From Limonium bicolor (taxonomy: Eukaryota > Streptophyta > Magnoliopsida > Caryophyllales > Plumbaginaceae): a DNA stretch of 64,000 nucleotides. The notes beneath the pieces were generated by a model. The model worked only from the letters and a program-made list of their open reading frames with translations, searched no databases and was not told the DNA's origin. The position numbers were made by a program, and so were the translations under genes. The DNA lies in contig JAIOTZ010000136.1 in NCBI GenBank assembly GCA_023374045.1, positions 1-64,000 of the forward strand, given 5' to 3'. This document shows, piece by piece, positions 11,261 through 22,785 of this stretch; the first letter of the stretch is position 1, and the number at the start of each line of letters is the position of its first letter.

Positions 11261-12192
11261 TTTTACACCGGCTAGGCAGCTATTGCGCTACTAGTGCGGT
11301 CGCATTTCCATTTTACACCCACTAGGCAGCTATTGCGCTACTAGGGCGGTCGCATTTTCATTTTACACCCGCTAGGCAGCTATTGCGCTACTAGTGCGGT
11401 TGCCTTTCCATTTTACAACCGCTAGGCAGCTATTGCGCTACTAGTGCGGTCGCATTTTTGTTTTACACCCGCTAGGCAGCTATTGCGCTACTAGCGGGTC
11501 GCATTTTCGTTTTACACCCGCTAGGCAGCTATTGCGCTACTAGTGCGGTCGCTTTTCCGTTTTACACCCGCTAGGCAGCTATTGTGCTACTAGTGCAGTC
11601 GCATTTCCGTTTTACACCCGCTAGGCAGCTATTGTGCTACTAGTGCGGTCGCCTTTTCATTTTACACCCGCTAGGCAGCTATTGCGCTACTAGTGCGGTC
11701 GCCTTTTCGTTTTACACCCGCTAGGCAGCTATTACGCTACTAGTGCGGTCACATTTTCATTTTACACCTGCTAGGCAGCTATTCCGCTACTAGTGCGGTC
11801 GCATTTCTGTTTTACACCCGCTAGGCAGCTATTGCGCTACTAGTGTGGTCGCATTTTCATTTTACACCCGCTAGGCAGCTATTGCGCTACTAGTGCGGTC
11901 GCCTTTTCATTTTACACCCGCTAGGCAGCTATTGCGCTACTAGTGCGGTCGCCTTTTCGTTTTACACCCGCTAGGCAGCTATTGCGCTACTAGTGCGGTC
12001 ACCTTTTCGTTTTACACCCTCTAGGCAGCTATTGCGCTACTAGTGCGGTCGCCTTTTTATTTTACACCCGCTAGACAGCTATTGCGCTACTAGTGCGGTC
12101 GCATTTTCATTTTACACCCGCTAGGCAGCTATTGTGCTACTAGTGCAAGACTTTTTTCGTTTTCAAACCTACTAGGCAGCTATTGCGCTACA
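11261..12192. repeat. 50-bp tandem repeat array, about 18-19 copies
   Basis: The phrase CTAGGCAGCTATTGCGCTAC recurs every 50 bp (for example 11272, 11322, and 11521, 11571, 11621, 11671), with one 49-bp unit near 11490. Units differ by a few substitutions, mostly in the TCGCATTTTC(A/G)TTTT spacer part. Each unit has a short palindromic core around CACTAGTG. No unique spacers separate the units, so it is a minisatellite. It ends about 360 bp before the LTR start near 12556, so it lies in the 3' untranslated part of that element. Confidence 0.95.
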
Positions 12193-12533
12193 AGTATGGT
12201 ACTGAATTTGCACTCTAGGCTCATCATAAGTCCTAGAGCTGGATGTCAAGAGGTCCAGTTGAGGCTCGTCATAAGCCCTCATGCACCAAATCAAACAATT
12301 GTTCATGTTCAAAATTTGTTTAACAAATCCAACCATTGTGTTCAAGGCTTGTCCCTCACCCATCAAAACTTTTGTATTTTAGACTAACTGTAATATTTTT
12401 GAATTCAATCTCTACGTCATGGGTCGATCATGCACCCTTATCCTCTTGCAATCGTAGTTGCATCTCATAAGCCGATGGTGAGAATTTTTGGCGCCCTTTC
12501 AACCTTGATCCAATTCTACAAGTCTTCCTTTGC
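12193..12533. other. 3'-UTR spacer before the polypurine tract
   Basis: Non-coding. Two copies of a phrase of the type GAGGCTCGTCATAAGCC (near 12218 and 12261) and a GGTGAGAATTTTTGGCGCC stretch (about 12478-12496) are visible. The latter is partly the reverse complement of the LTR start that follows. Confidence 0.4.
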
Positions 12534-12555
12534 AGAATTGAATCAAGGGGAGCCA
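12534..12555 (+). promoter_or_regulatory. polypurine tract-like site before the 12556 LTR
   Basis: The purine run GAATTGAATCAAGGGGAG, followed by CCATC, precedes the LTR start. A similar AGGGGATGC stretch sits at the same place next to the inverted copy at 8222. In LTR retrotransposons this site primes plus-strand DNA synthesis. Confidence 0.55.
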
Positions 12556-15500
12556 TCTATAGACACCAAAAATTCTCACCCCCTAAAGCAAATTCCAAAA
12601 TAATGAATAAAATAAGGGGGTCATCGCCTTTCTTTTTCAAAATATATCAACAGGCGTGCCAAAACGAAACCATCTTTTTATGACAACTTTTTTAAGTCAA
12701 TTTTTTGAAAACATTCCCGAAAAACCCAATCTTTTTAAAATGAATTTCCAACGTCCCTCTATTTTCAAACCCGTCCCTTTTTGTTGCTTACTTATTTTAC
12801 CATTTTATTTTTGATTTATTTCACGTTAGCCGGTTTCGTTTTGCTCACTTATTTTATTTTCCCATTCATTTTATCTCAGTTCATACTATCTCATTACTTG
12901 TTTATTTTATCTCATTTCATTTCAATGATACTTTTACTTGTGTTCTGTTTGCTAGTACTTTTTTTTATTTTTATTCTTAGAATCATTTTCATTATTTTAT
13001 GTACATTCTCGCTAATCCGATCAAACTCTCTCTCATCACATTTTATTTTGATACTTTTTTTTCTTTTCTTTCTCTATCTTATTCACTAGTATTCGTACAT
13101 ATTTGATTCGATTTCTATTTTAGGATATTTGCCTGTATTTAATTACCATACTAGTACGATTTCATTATTTCATGTATCTGTTCTTATAGTATATCGTCAT
13201 TTTATATTTCATTATGTTTTGTATTTCATTATGTACATTCTATTATTTCATGACTCTTAGGAAGAAAACATTTTATTAAATTGAACTCTTTATTTTACTA
13301 CATCAAAAAAAGAAGAAGAAAGTGACAGTGTTTTTATGCAACTCATTCAGTTCGACTTAGAGTTCGAGTCTTGAGAAAGACATGGGGTGTTTTATTTTTG
13401 CTTCTCCTATCAGTTTCACCAGCCAAACACACTCCAGCCCCTGTTGGATAAGTTAGATACAGCCCATCATACTAAGTCCTATTTGACCTATGGTCAAAGC
13501 CCAATACCAATAAAAACCCTAGTTGTTCCTATTCTTCTATTTAATAACATCAGAAATCTGTAACAAGAAAAAAGAAGGAACAGTAGCCATTACCGCCACC
13601 ACCTTCCTCGTCGATCGATCTCTGAAAACAGTAGCCGACTCATCCTTTTTTTCTCCATTGCTTCCTCCCCAACGATACTCTTAATCCATCTCCTTCTATT
13701 CTCCAATTTGTCTCTCGATCTTCAAACCCAGAAGAACAAAAATCCTCTCCATCTCTTCCATCGCTACCCTAGTTTTCATCCCAAATCAACCGAAAAACCC
13801 TATTCCCTTCATTTCTCTTGGTTAACCACGGCCTCCTTCATACTCTTTGCTACCGGTAATTTTGCACCTATCTGGCGAAACAAGGAACACACAACCTCTG
13901 CGTTTTCTTCATTCTCTCAACCGGCGGGTAGAAATCTGCATTTAAACCTCTTCACCATCGGTATTTTGCAATCCAACTGGCAAACACAAACAAACTCTCC
14001 TGCACTCTTCGATCTCCAAACTCGCACCGGAAAATCACATACTCACATTCTATCCCCTCTGGTTCCTCTAACGATTTTCAATTCCTAGTGTATCTTCCTC
14101 CACAAAACCATAATTTTGTCAAAGCATGTGTCAGTTGATCCCCACCTGTCACGAAACCACGGTAAATCTCCCTCTCAAATGCACCGCCATCACTCACCTC
14201 CCACTCCCAAACAAATCCCCAAGCGCAAACGAGCCCTAAAAAGTTGAGAGCAATCACCCCGCAATTCCTAACTCGCACGGACGGAGACAAGAAGATGGGT
14301 AGAGCAGGCTCGAACCAGAGCAGGCTCGCGACGTCATATGTCGAATTTACAGAATCCATTTTCAATGTGCCTATCGAATGCGGTTGTAGACTTCTTCCCT
14401 TCTCTATTCTTTTGATTTTCTGCCTCTGTAGTTGGATATCTCTGGTATGACCATATTGCTAACTATTCTGGGTTCCTCTTGATACCCTGGGTTGATTCGA
14501 ACATAGATTAGTTTTTCTCTGTGAATGTTGAGTTTGGTTCTCCTTTTCCACGTATGGTGATCGAACATCCGCGATCTGTCTCGGCTTGATTTTAAGATTA
14601 TTATGATTCACATTCGTCTGGGCTGAATTCATTTGCTACTCGCCAAGCTCAACTCCCCTTGAAATGTCGGTTTCATTTAACTATCTTTTGGAGGATTCGA
14701 AAGATAATCTGGACACTGATTTGCATTGAACTCTAATATTATTATATATGTTTGTTTACATTAAGGGTTAACTTTGCTCAATTACTGGATGATGATACTT
14801 AATTATTTAACTCGCTGGTATCGAATCCAATTTCTCTATAGTATGTAATTATGGTCTGACGTACCGCAGGGATACACTATCCTTTGGTCACCCTCGATAC
14901 TCTTGTCTGCCTTGGGATTTTGACATTGCATTTTCCTTGTTCTTTTTTATTTTATCATATAACAATGATTTGTTGTATAATTTGGAACTCTGAATGCTCC
15001 CCTCTGCTCTGTTATTTGTCTGAGGTACATATGCAATCCGGTTTGGGGTGAGTTTTGACTCGCATGCGCTACTTGGAGAAGACCCTAGGCTGGATAAAAA
15101 TTGTTCAAGTTTGCAGATCATGAGATTGGCCCTTTCCTTGGACAATGGATATTCGGGCAGTACATCACCCTTTGTGGGATTTCTGTCGGTTTGCACATTC
15201 TTCAACTCTGGCGCTTGTCTTGTTGATTTGTGCGTGTTGATTTTGCTTGGTAAATCATTTCGTTTCTAATCACATGTTTTACGGGCCTCACCTCCATTTC
15301 TGACCTTTTGGTGATGGGGCCCACACGCAGACCATTTTCTTCTCTTGCCGTATTTGTTGCGCAATTAGACATGAAGCCGCATTTTTCCCTTATGCTAGCT
15401 TGACTCTACCTCTCTGTTTTATGTTCTGGCTGAGGTATTATTGGACTTTTGTCGTACTTGCTGACTGAGTGTGACATTGGACGTTGCAAGTCGACCGCGC

Positions 15501-15727
15501 TAGGAACTTTGGGCTTTGATCTTTATCGGTTTTGTAATAACAACGAATGAATTTGTTTCTTTGAGTTTAGTTAGTAGCTATTACACATTCCGATCTATTA
15601 TTTCTTTATACGGTCTTGCTTTCTGAACTCAATCCTGTATTTTACGTGTGTATATTGTACATTTGACTTTATTTCAATTTTTACTTCATTTCCTTATTAT
15701 TGCTAAGCCTTAGTTACCATCCTTATT
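12556..15727 (+). mobile_element. LTR (or LTR plus flank) of the TAGACACC family, copy 1
   Basis: Starts TATAGACACC, then AAAAATTCTCACCCC, and shares at least 170 bp of ordered similarity with the start of the 15728 copy (AAAGCAAA, AAAACGAAACCATC, AAAACCC blocks). A T-rich part (12780-13260) follows. Then comes a promoter-like stretch near 13540 (TTCTATTTAATAA), and a region with degenerate TTGCAACCC/GGCGAACAAGGAACA-type repeats (13850-14000) that also occur in the partner copy at 30480-32100. Open frames at 13708-14088 (+) and 14078-14365 (-) lie in this leader-like part and show no family motif. The right end is uncertain. I place it at the next LTR start only for lack of a better boundary. 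Confidence 0.5.
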
Positions 15728-16398
15728 GTAGACACCAAAAATTCTCACCCCATAAAGCAAAATTCAGACCAATAAATAAACTAAGAAGGGTCGTTGCCAT
15801 TCTTTTCAAAAACGTACTGCTATGCGTGTCAAAACGAAACCATCATTTTTGACAAAATTCTTAAATTAATTTTCAATGCATTTCAGAAAACCCCAATTTT
15901 CCGAAAATGAATTTTCAAACAGTAATTTGTTTTAGACTTACCTTTTTTTTAATTGATCTATTCAGTTATTTTTAGTTTTATTTCCTTAGTCGTGGGCATT
16001 TCATTCAGTTTATTTTGCCTATTATTTTGTCATTTTTTTTCTTCTTCTCGTATTGTTTTTTTGTAAATAAAACATTTCACTTTTATTGACTAATTTTTTT
16101 TAGTCTAACTCTGCATATACATTTTTTAAGCATTAACGTTTCTGGTGATCTTACTCATGTCGAGTAATAGCTTTTGTTCTCTTTTCCCTAAGTTTTATGT
16201 GAAATTCCACTGTAGTTATTCTTTTGCTTTCTCATTTTTCGACGGACCAAGCTTGGTCTTAGCTCAGTCTTCATTCAAACCCGACAGTCAAAAACTCAAG
16301 CCGATCCTATCCAAACTTCAAAGCCCAACTCCTTGGTGTGCGATTGGATCTCCTCCATACCCATTAGAAAAACCTAGCACCCACTCTACTTATAAAAG
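15728..16398 (+). mobile_element. LTR of the TAGACACC family, copy 2, left half (interrupted at its TATA box)
   Basis: Starts TGTAGACACC and follows copy 1 block by block. It runs into CTTATAAAAG (16389-16398), a plausible LTR TATA box, and is then cut by the TGTTATACCC element. The matching continuation (AGAAACCCTATTCCC, then CAGTAGCCGCC, which resembles the CAGTAGCCATTACCGCC of copy 1) resumes at about 30092. The AAAAG at 16394-16398 is repeated at 30087-30091, consistent with a 5-bp target-site duplication. Confidence 0.65.
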
Positions 16399-18220
16399 TG
16401 TTATACCCAAAATTTAACCCCCTCGGAGTAGTCTCTAAGGCATACATGTTACAAAGGGCAAAATGGTCAAAATGCACCAATGCAGGATTTTCCAAGGACA
16501 TTCTCGGGATTTTCTATTTTCATATGACTTGTTCATTATCTCCAAACACTTCCAAATATCATAGTCATTATGAAAGGTATTTCATGAATTTTTCTGATAA
16601 TATTTATTCTGGAAATTAAGCTTTTAATAAGCTAGTTTCTTTAATAATTAACACATGAAATAGCCTCAAAATAGAAATAAAAGGGTTTTCAAAATTATAA
16701 TAAAATTGTCACATGGTTAGCATGACTACATACAGTCACAAACCTGAAATTATTTTTTTGGAACCTTATCCCAAAATTTAAAAGAGAAATTCAATCATTT
16801 TTGCAATTTTCTCTCTCCTCTGGAAAATACCAAAATCAAAACAAAATGTCATGCAATTTTAACACAAGATAGATGATGATATTTAGAGACTAATTCCGTT
16901 GGAATTTCGTTATTTCTACTTTCCAATAATTAGTTATGAATTATGGGAGATTCCATATTGTGGTATTTTTATCTAATCGGTTATTTATCAAACTAACCCG
17001 ATTCCAACTCTCAAAATTCTTAAAAATCATCCTTTACCTTCAGTTAAAATTTCATAATTTTTTCGGCCTGCAGCATATTCTAAAAAATCAGATTCTCTTA
17101 GAGCACAAAATTAGGATTTTAGATAAAAATTTTGTTCTATCAACATGGCCTTTCTCTCTCTATAAAAGGACCTTCCAAAAACGACCTAGGGCAAGGGAGG
17201 ACACTTCCAAAGTCAGAAAACACAGCCACAAACCTTCTCCCCACGTTTTTGCACTTCCAAGCGTCAAATCAATACAGAAACACTGCAGAAATCACCTCGA
17301 AACCACCAAAAACTCATCCTTTCTTCTCCCATTGAACATCCAAGCACCAAAACACCACATACACAGAACCAAAACGTTGTTAACATCCCAGGGAAGAAGG
17401 GGACAGAAGCTAGTTTCGAACTCAAACCAGTACCGAATCCGACGAAGCCTCGAAGGGCCCTTAATCTGAAGAATCCAATCGAATTCGAAGGTAAAACAGG
17501 TAGAAATCTGAATCTCCTAACTCCCCACGAAGTGTTTAATCTGGTGTTAAAATTTGACTTCGAACTGACTCTTTAAGGTTTCTGAATTGTCGTTTGTTTC
17601 TGTTTCTGTTCATTAACTTATTAGCTAAGTTTCGTATTAAATTTGGCTTCAAATTGAAATCTTTTTCTTACTGACATGCTGGAAATCCTTCAGGCTACAC
17701 GTACATAAATATTGAGCCAAAAACACCGCCGGGAGCCACCCAAACGCCGCCGTCCGAGGGCGGTCCGCACCCACGGACGCTCTGTCCGAAAGCCGGACGC
17801 CCCCGGACGGTGGCGGGATATTTTTATTTTCAAAATTTAGGGTTTTATAAAACATGTCGGGGCCACGGACGTCCTGTCTATGGCCCCGGACTTTTCAAAA
17901 TCTCGTTTCTGTTTAAATTTGACTTTTCTGTGTAATTAGGTTAACTAGGGTCCGTGGGTTCGGACATTAGGTCCGTGGCCACGGACGGAATCAAAATTTG
18001 ACCTAATTCTGCCTTCGAAATCCTAGTTTAGGTAATTTCAATTCTCACTTTTATTTTCAGTCAAAAAATGTTAAAAATGCAAAAAAATCAGAAGCGCGCA
18101 CTTAAGTTAAAACGACTCGTAATAAGCCGTAATTAAACTAAGTAGAGGAAAAACGACTTCTGGGGGTAATGAAAGTAATTGAACCCTAATTAAGTCGAAT
18201 ATCAAGCCCCCGAACCCGAC
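16399..18220 (+). repeat. 5' LTR (left portion), TGTTATACCC family
   Basis: Nearly identical to 28048-29886, with scattered substitutions and small indels. The first difference of note is a short duplication, TCCGGGGTCCCGGATGCTC, near 29429 in the 3' copy. It contains TATAAAAGG at 17161-17169, a likely promoter, followed by a short leader. A GC-rich cluster with repeated GTCCG/CGGAC words lies at 17730-17990. The match to the 3' copy stops at CCCCCGAACCC (about 18220). Confidence 0.85.
17161..17169 (+). promoter_or_regulatory. LTR TATA box
   Basis: TATAAAAGG follows a CTCTCTC run. The equivalent TATAAAAG stands at 28810-28817 in the 3' copy. This position fits the U3/R boundary of an LTR promoter. 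Confidence 0.6.
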
Positions 18221-19399
18221 CTCGAGTGTACAAACACTACTCGGGCCCAACATCCAAAATAACAAAAGTATCAGCAACCTAGGATCTAAAGCCATTCCGC
18301 TTCCTCGATCCTCATCCTGCAAATAAACATAGCCCCCAAAGGGGGTCAGCAACCTTTTGCTGGCATGGTTAACGTGCAGCCCGCTGACTACCGGGATACA
18401 CACAACTATTTGTCATGATAACATGGCGTTGATTTTAACATACAACATGCATATACTTAACAAGAATTATTGCAGAACAATAGCAACACATACATGGTGA
18501 GGACAATTCACTTTAGAAGACAACCAGCATAGTTAGTCAACTTGTAAGCCTAGAGAATGATTTCATCCTCATGTTAAGCTTAACACATATCCCCTTACTG
18601 TTTTGTTAGTCAAATGAATAACTTAACTTAAAAGATGAGACGGGTATAGTGACCCGAGCACATCAACACATAATTTCCCCCTAGCCCGAGTGGAAGTCAG
18701 GTAGGTAAGCTTTGGCTAAGCTAGTGGGAGGTTGAAGTCCAAAAAGGAAAACAACCCTAACATAGGGAGAGAGCCGAATCTGATTCAGATATCGACCCCC
18801 GTACATACACGCGTGACCGGAACGACCGGATTCCTCACTCCCCGGTTAGCACTTGTTAGAAGTCCACAGTGGGAGCTTAACACAATCTCACACAAGTAAG
18901 TGTTTGAGTCTAGTTAGTCATACAAGGGAAGCAAGACATAACTCGGCAACACATACCACAACTAACACACATAGCCGGGTTAGAACGTTCCTTAGGTTGG
19001 GAGTGTTATTACCAGATACCGATCTCTTACGTCCTAGCTTTGGTTAATTAACAGTTAGCACGCATTCGAGGTTACCGGTATCAGTACGCACACGTCACAT
19101 TAAAACAAGAGCTGTAAACACACAGAAAAACAAACAACACACAAGCCGGTGTAAACCGGTAGGCAACAGACTGCAAGAAAACCATACCTTGGTCCTTGCT
19201 GTGATTGGTTTCCACCGTTGGAGAATCCTATGCATGATTAATAACGTCGGTTAATTAATTTACTTAACTTCGAGCTTTACTAAGTATTCTACATGATTAA
19301 TGACATGTTTTAAATGCCTAAACTTACCCTAGATTACCTTTATTATACCCCCTAGGGTTAACTACATTTGTCATATTCCTTTCCATTTTTTTTGTAAGT

Positions 19400-19680
19400 T
19401 TTGGTCTGTCCAACCCACCGTCCGACCCACCAATTGGGTTGGACCCTTCCAGTAACTTTCGGGTTTGAAAAACTCTACTTTGTCCGACCCATGTCCGACT
19501 CAACCAACTGGGTCGGACCATTCCAGAACCTTTACCGTCCTTTAATCTCACCCGTCCGACCCATGTCCGACCCAAGTCCTCTGGGTCGGACCATTCCAGA
19601 AGCATTTACGGGTGACCAACAGAGGCCGTCCGACCCAACTGTGGGTCGGACCCCTGGGTCGGACCACCCCAGAACATGCC
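19400..19680. repeat. cluster of GTCCGACCCA / TGGGTCGGAC inverted repeats
   Basis: At least seven copies of the 10-mer or close variants occur, in both orientations. One pair (19628-19637 and 19642-19651) is a perfect 10-bp inverted repeat around a 4-bp loop. Intervening sequence repeats CATTCCAGAA. It lies within the LTR-like segment 18221-23144. Confidence 0.8.
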
Positions 19681-21204
19681 CTAAAGTTGTCAAACCTTCT
19701 CCAAACTTCTCCACAAGCCTCCTAATGGGTTCTAACATCATTTGGCACACTAAACCTTCATATATCCTCCTCCAAGTTCATTTACAAGTTTATTTCTAAG
19801 TTCCTCAAATACTCTCTCAATTCCTTACAAAATCCTTAACACTTGTAATGCTTTTCTATAGGTCTTCTAAGTGGTATTTCATGCCTAACATAGCAGCTAA
19901 CCCAAGTGTTTTCTCCCGCCACTTTAACCACTCCAAAAGTATCATTTCTATCTTGAGGTTCACTCATCTTCCTATCTCCATCTACCTAGTTACCAACCAA
20001 TTTTCATGCTAAGTTTTTTTTTCTTCTCAAACACTTGTAGTTCTCTAGTTTGCTCCCACCTAGAATGCATTTAAACCATTAAATTTCTACACGAATTTTG
20101 ACATGATCTCTCCATAATTTTATCATGTTCCTACACATTATTTAACCCTCCAAAACAACAATCCAACAAGCTCATTCAAGGCACTCATCCACACCTAAAT
20201 TTCATCATTTCCACAATAATAGCACCCAATATGCATAAACTTAAAGGCTTGGCTCTTAGGCCCTTAAACAACATTAACTTAAACACCGAATTTCCTCATA
20301 TTATTAGCAACACCTGCATTTCACTGAGCATTTATATTTGTACAAACATAAAACACAAAGTCTTTAAAACACCACATGGGCTTAAGGTAAGTTATTTACC
20401 TTGGATTCCTTTCAACTTTCCCTCCTCCTTACTTCTTGTTCCTCAACCGATTTCCAATGGGTTTGTTTGTTACGCTAATGACCAAATACCACGAATGGTA
20501 ATAAGCACCAAGGGATTAATAAAGCTCTTGCAACGACCCTAAAACAAGAGGGTGTTTAAGCATAAAAATGAAGAGATTTTACCTTCTACTACACAACGGA
20601 GTGTTTGGAATTGAAAATGAGAAAGCTCCAGCACTTAATGAGGGTTCAACAAGCTAAAATGGAGAACCACAAATGGAGTTCAAAACAGGGCCAAAATCGG
20701 TCAAGGGAAAGATGGAGAAATAGATGGATTTTTGAGTTGTTTCTTACCTCAAGCAACCAAAGAGCCGATTGGCTTCAAGAATGAGTGGTTTCCTCTTCAA
20801 AATGAGCTACACCCATGGAAGTCAAATGTGGAGTTTGCAGATTTTGAAAGGTGCAAAATGATCTCCAAAGCAAGGTGAGTATTTTGGTGTATTTTGTTTT
20901 CGATTTGGACTTGATTTAGTGAAGGAACAAGGAAGGAGAAAGATGGGGCTGAGAGAGCTCAAGAAATCGCCATGGGGGAGAAAAATGAAGAAGGAGATGC
21001 TGGGAATGGGAGAGAGAAATCGATAGAGAGGAAGAGAATAGAGGAAAGAGAAAATAAAGGGGTAAGTTGTACTTGTTCACCTTTATTGTTTTGTCTTCTA
21101 GCTAATAGAATAGAGTAATTAACAAGAGAGGGAGGAGCCCAAAACGTGAGCTACCTCACACAAGGGAAGAAGTCAATTTTTTTTGTAAAAGTGGAGAGGA
21201 GGTG

Positions 21205-22785
21205 TGCAGAGTGGATTTATCGTGAGTTATTAGCACAGGTGAAATTGATAAAAGAAAGAAATTAATACTCAAAATATCCGTCGGGCTGCAAATTAAAACC
21301 CGGTCGTAGTAGTATAGAAGACAGAAGCGGCCGGGGTCAAACCGTGGGACTTATAGCGAGCTAAAACAGTTCCTAAGCTTGTCACAAAAAGGGGGGAAGT
21401 TAATTGACTTGTTTTTAGAGAATTAAAATAGCAGATTAAATTATGAGTGCAGATGAACTAAATGGAACTCCGGGTTCAGGTTTTATAAATGATTAATTAT
21501 GCTATCTCTACCGGTTTAATATATTAGTTTGGCAAAATTCCTGTTGTTATCCTAAGGACTAAGTCATAGACCCTTAAGAACTCGTTTACCAGAAAATGCT
21601 CGGTCTAATCAAGGTACGAGCAATACTATGTAAACGGGCGTTAAATTCGAGGAATTATAATTGCATCTGTAAATACTAACTTATTAAATCATAATAAGTT
21701 TTCTCCAGATTTACGGCTTAAATAACCTGTCTATTTATCACCTGGTCTGATCAAAATAGACTTAGGAAAGCATTTTAATAAATTCATGTAATTTATTAAA
21801 ATGGTGAGAGAAATCCTTTAAGCGTAACAAACTGTATTTATTTTAACCGGTAGAAATATTGATTACATAATAAAACAAACCATAATTAAAAACCTTGCCC
21901 GGAGCAAATCCTCCTTAGCCAGACATATTAACTGGTAATAAATCTGACAGAGGTTGGACGTAATAACAGCACGGAGACGTGAATAGTGAATGGAGAAATG
22001 AAGAGAATGAAGAGTGGAACATGTACGTAGGTTATTGTAAGTGAAGTGGGTGAATTTGAGAATTAGAGAACTGGGGTATGAATGGAGTGTTGAGATGTAC
22101 GTGAGTGTTTTACTGGAAGAGAATGAGATGAGGTGAGTGTGAGTGATTTTCTGGTTTTCTCCGTGCACTGGTATAAGGTTGCAGTGGATGGTTATTTATA
22201 GAAGAAAGGAAGACTACGTAAAAGATTTGCAGTTGATTGCCTCTGTTGATTTCTTCACTGATTGAAGCATTGATTGCTTCATTTAATGCAGGGGACAGAG
22301 CCGAAACGCGATTTAAGGTAGGCGGAGCAGCGAGTTGCAGAGTCGGCGCGAAGAAGAAAACTGTTTTTCGGGCGATTTTAGTCTTGTCCGCCTGTGGAAC
22401 CGCCTCTGTTTGGGGCGGTTCTAGACACGTCCGCCTGAGGAACCGCCTGAAGGTCCGCCTGGGAGTCCGCCTCTGTTGGGGGCGGTTGTGCAGGCGGTTG
22501 TAATGCTGTTGTAGTGCTGACCGTGACTTATTTCCTTCTACGAACTTCGACCGGCTCTAGATTCTTCGTTTGGACTCCGTTTTCTGAGCCGTTTGCGTCT
22601 ATGCGTTCGTCTCTTCGTCTACTTCACTCCCGGCTTGGTTTTCCTCATGTTCAACCAATAATTTTGTGAGATAAATAATAAAACATAAACTAGAGGAAAA
22701 AAACTGAAGTGGAGAAATGAGCAAGAAAAGTGCTAATATATACATGAAATACACCTATAAAACATGCTCATTTGGACACTCATCA
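21205..22785 (-). mobile_element. solo LTR of the Athila-like TGATRAGTGTCC family
   Basis: Read on the minus strand it starts TGATGAGTGTCCAAATGAGC and ends CTCTGCA. These match the starts and ends of the LTRs at 54036 and 57937. Internal blocks also agree, for example the reverse complement of CTATACTACTGCGACCGGG and of CTTAGTCCTTA-type sequence. AGGTG flanks both sides (21200-21204 and 22786-22790), a perfect 5-bp target-site duplication. The internal region and second LTR are absent, as after LTR-LTR recombination. It is clearly more diverged than the 54036/57937 pair. Confidence 0.9.

Noticed and set aside
11261..12192. CRISPR-like array
   Set aside because: Units are contiguous 50-bp tandem repeats without unique spacers, no cas genes exist, and the context is plant retrotransposon sequence.
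13708..14365. Overlapping open frames (+ 13708-14088, - 14078-14365) as host genes
   Set aside because: They lie in the leader-like part of an LTR family with degenerate repeats, have no recognisable domain, and are not kept in the partner copy.
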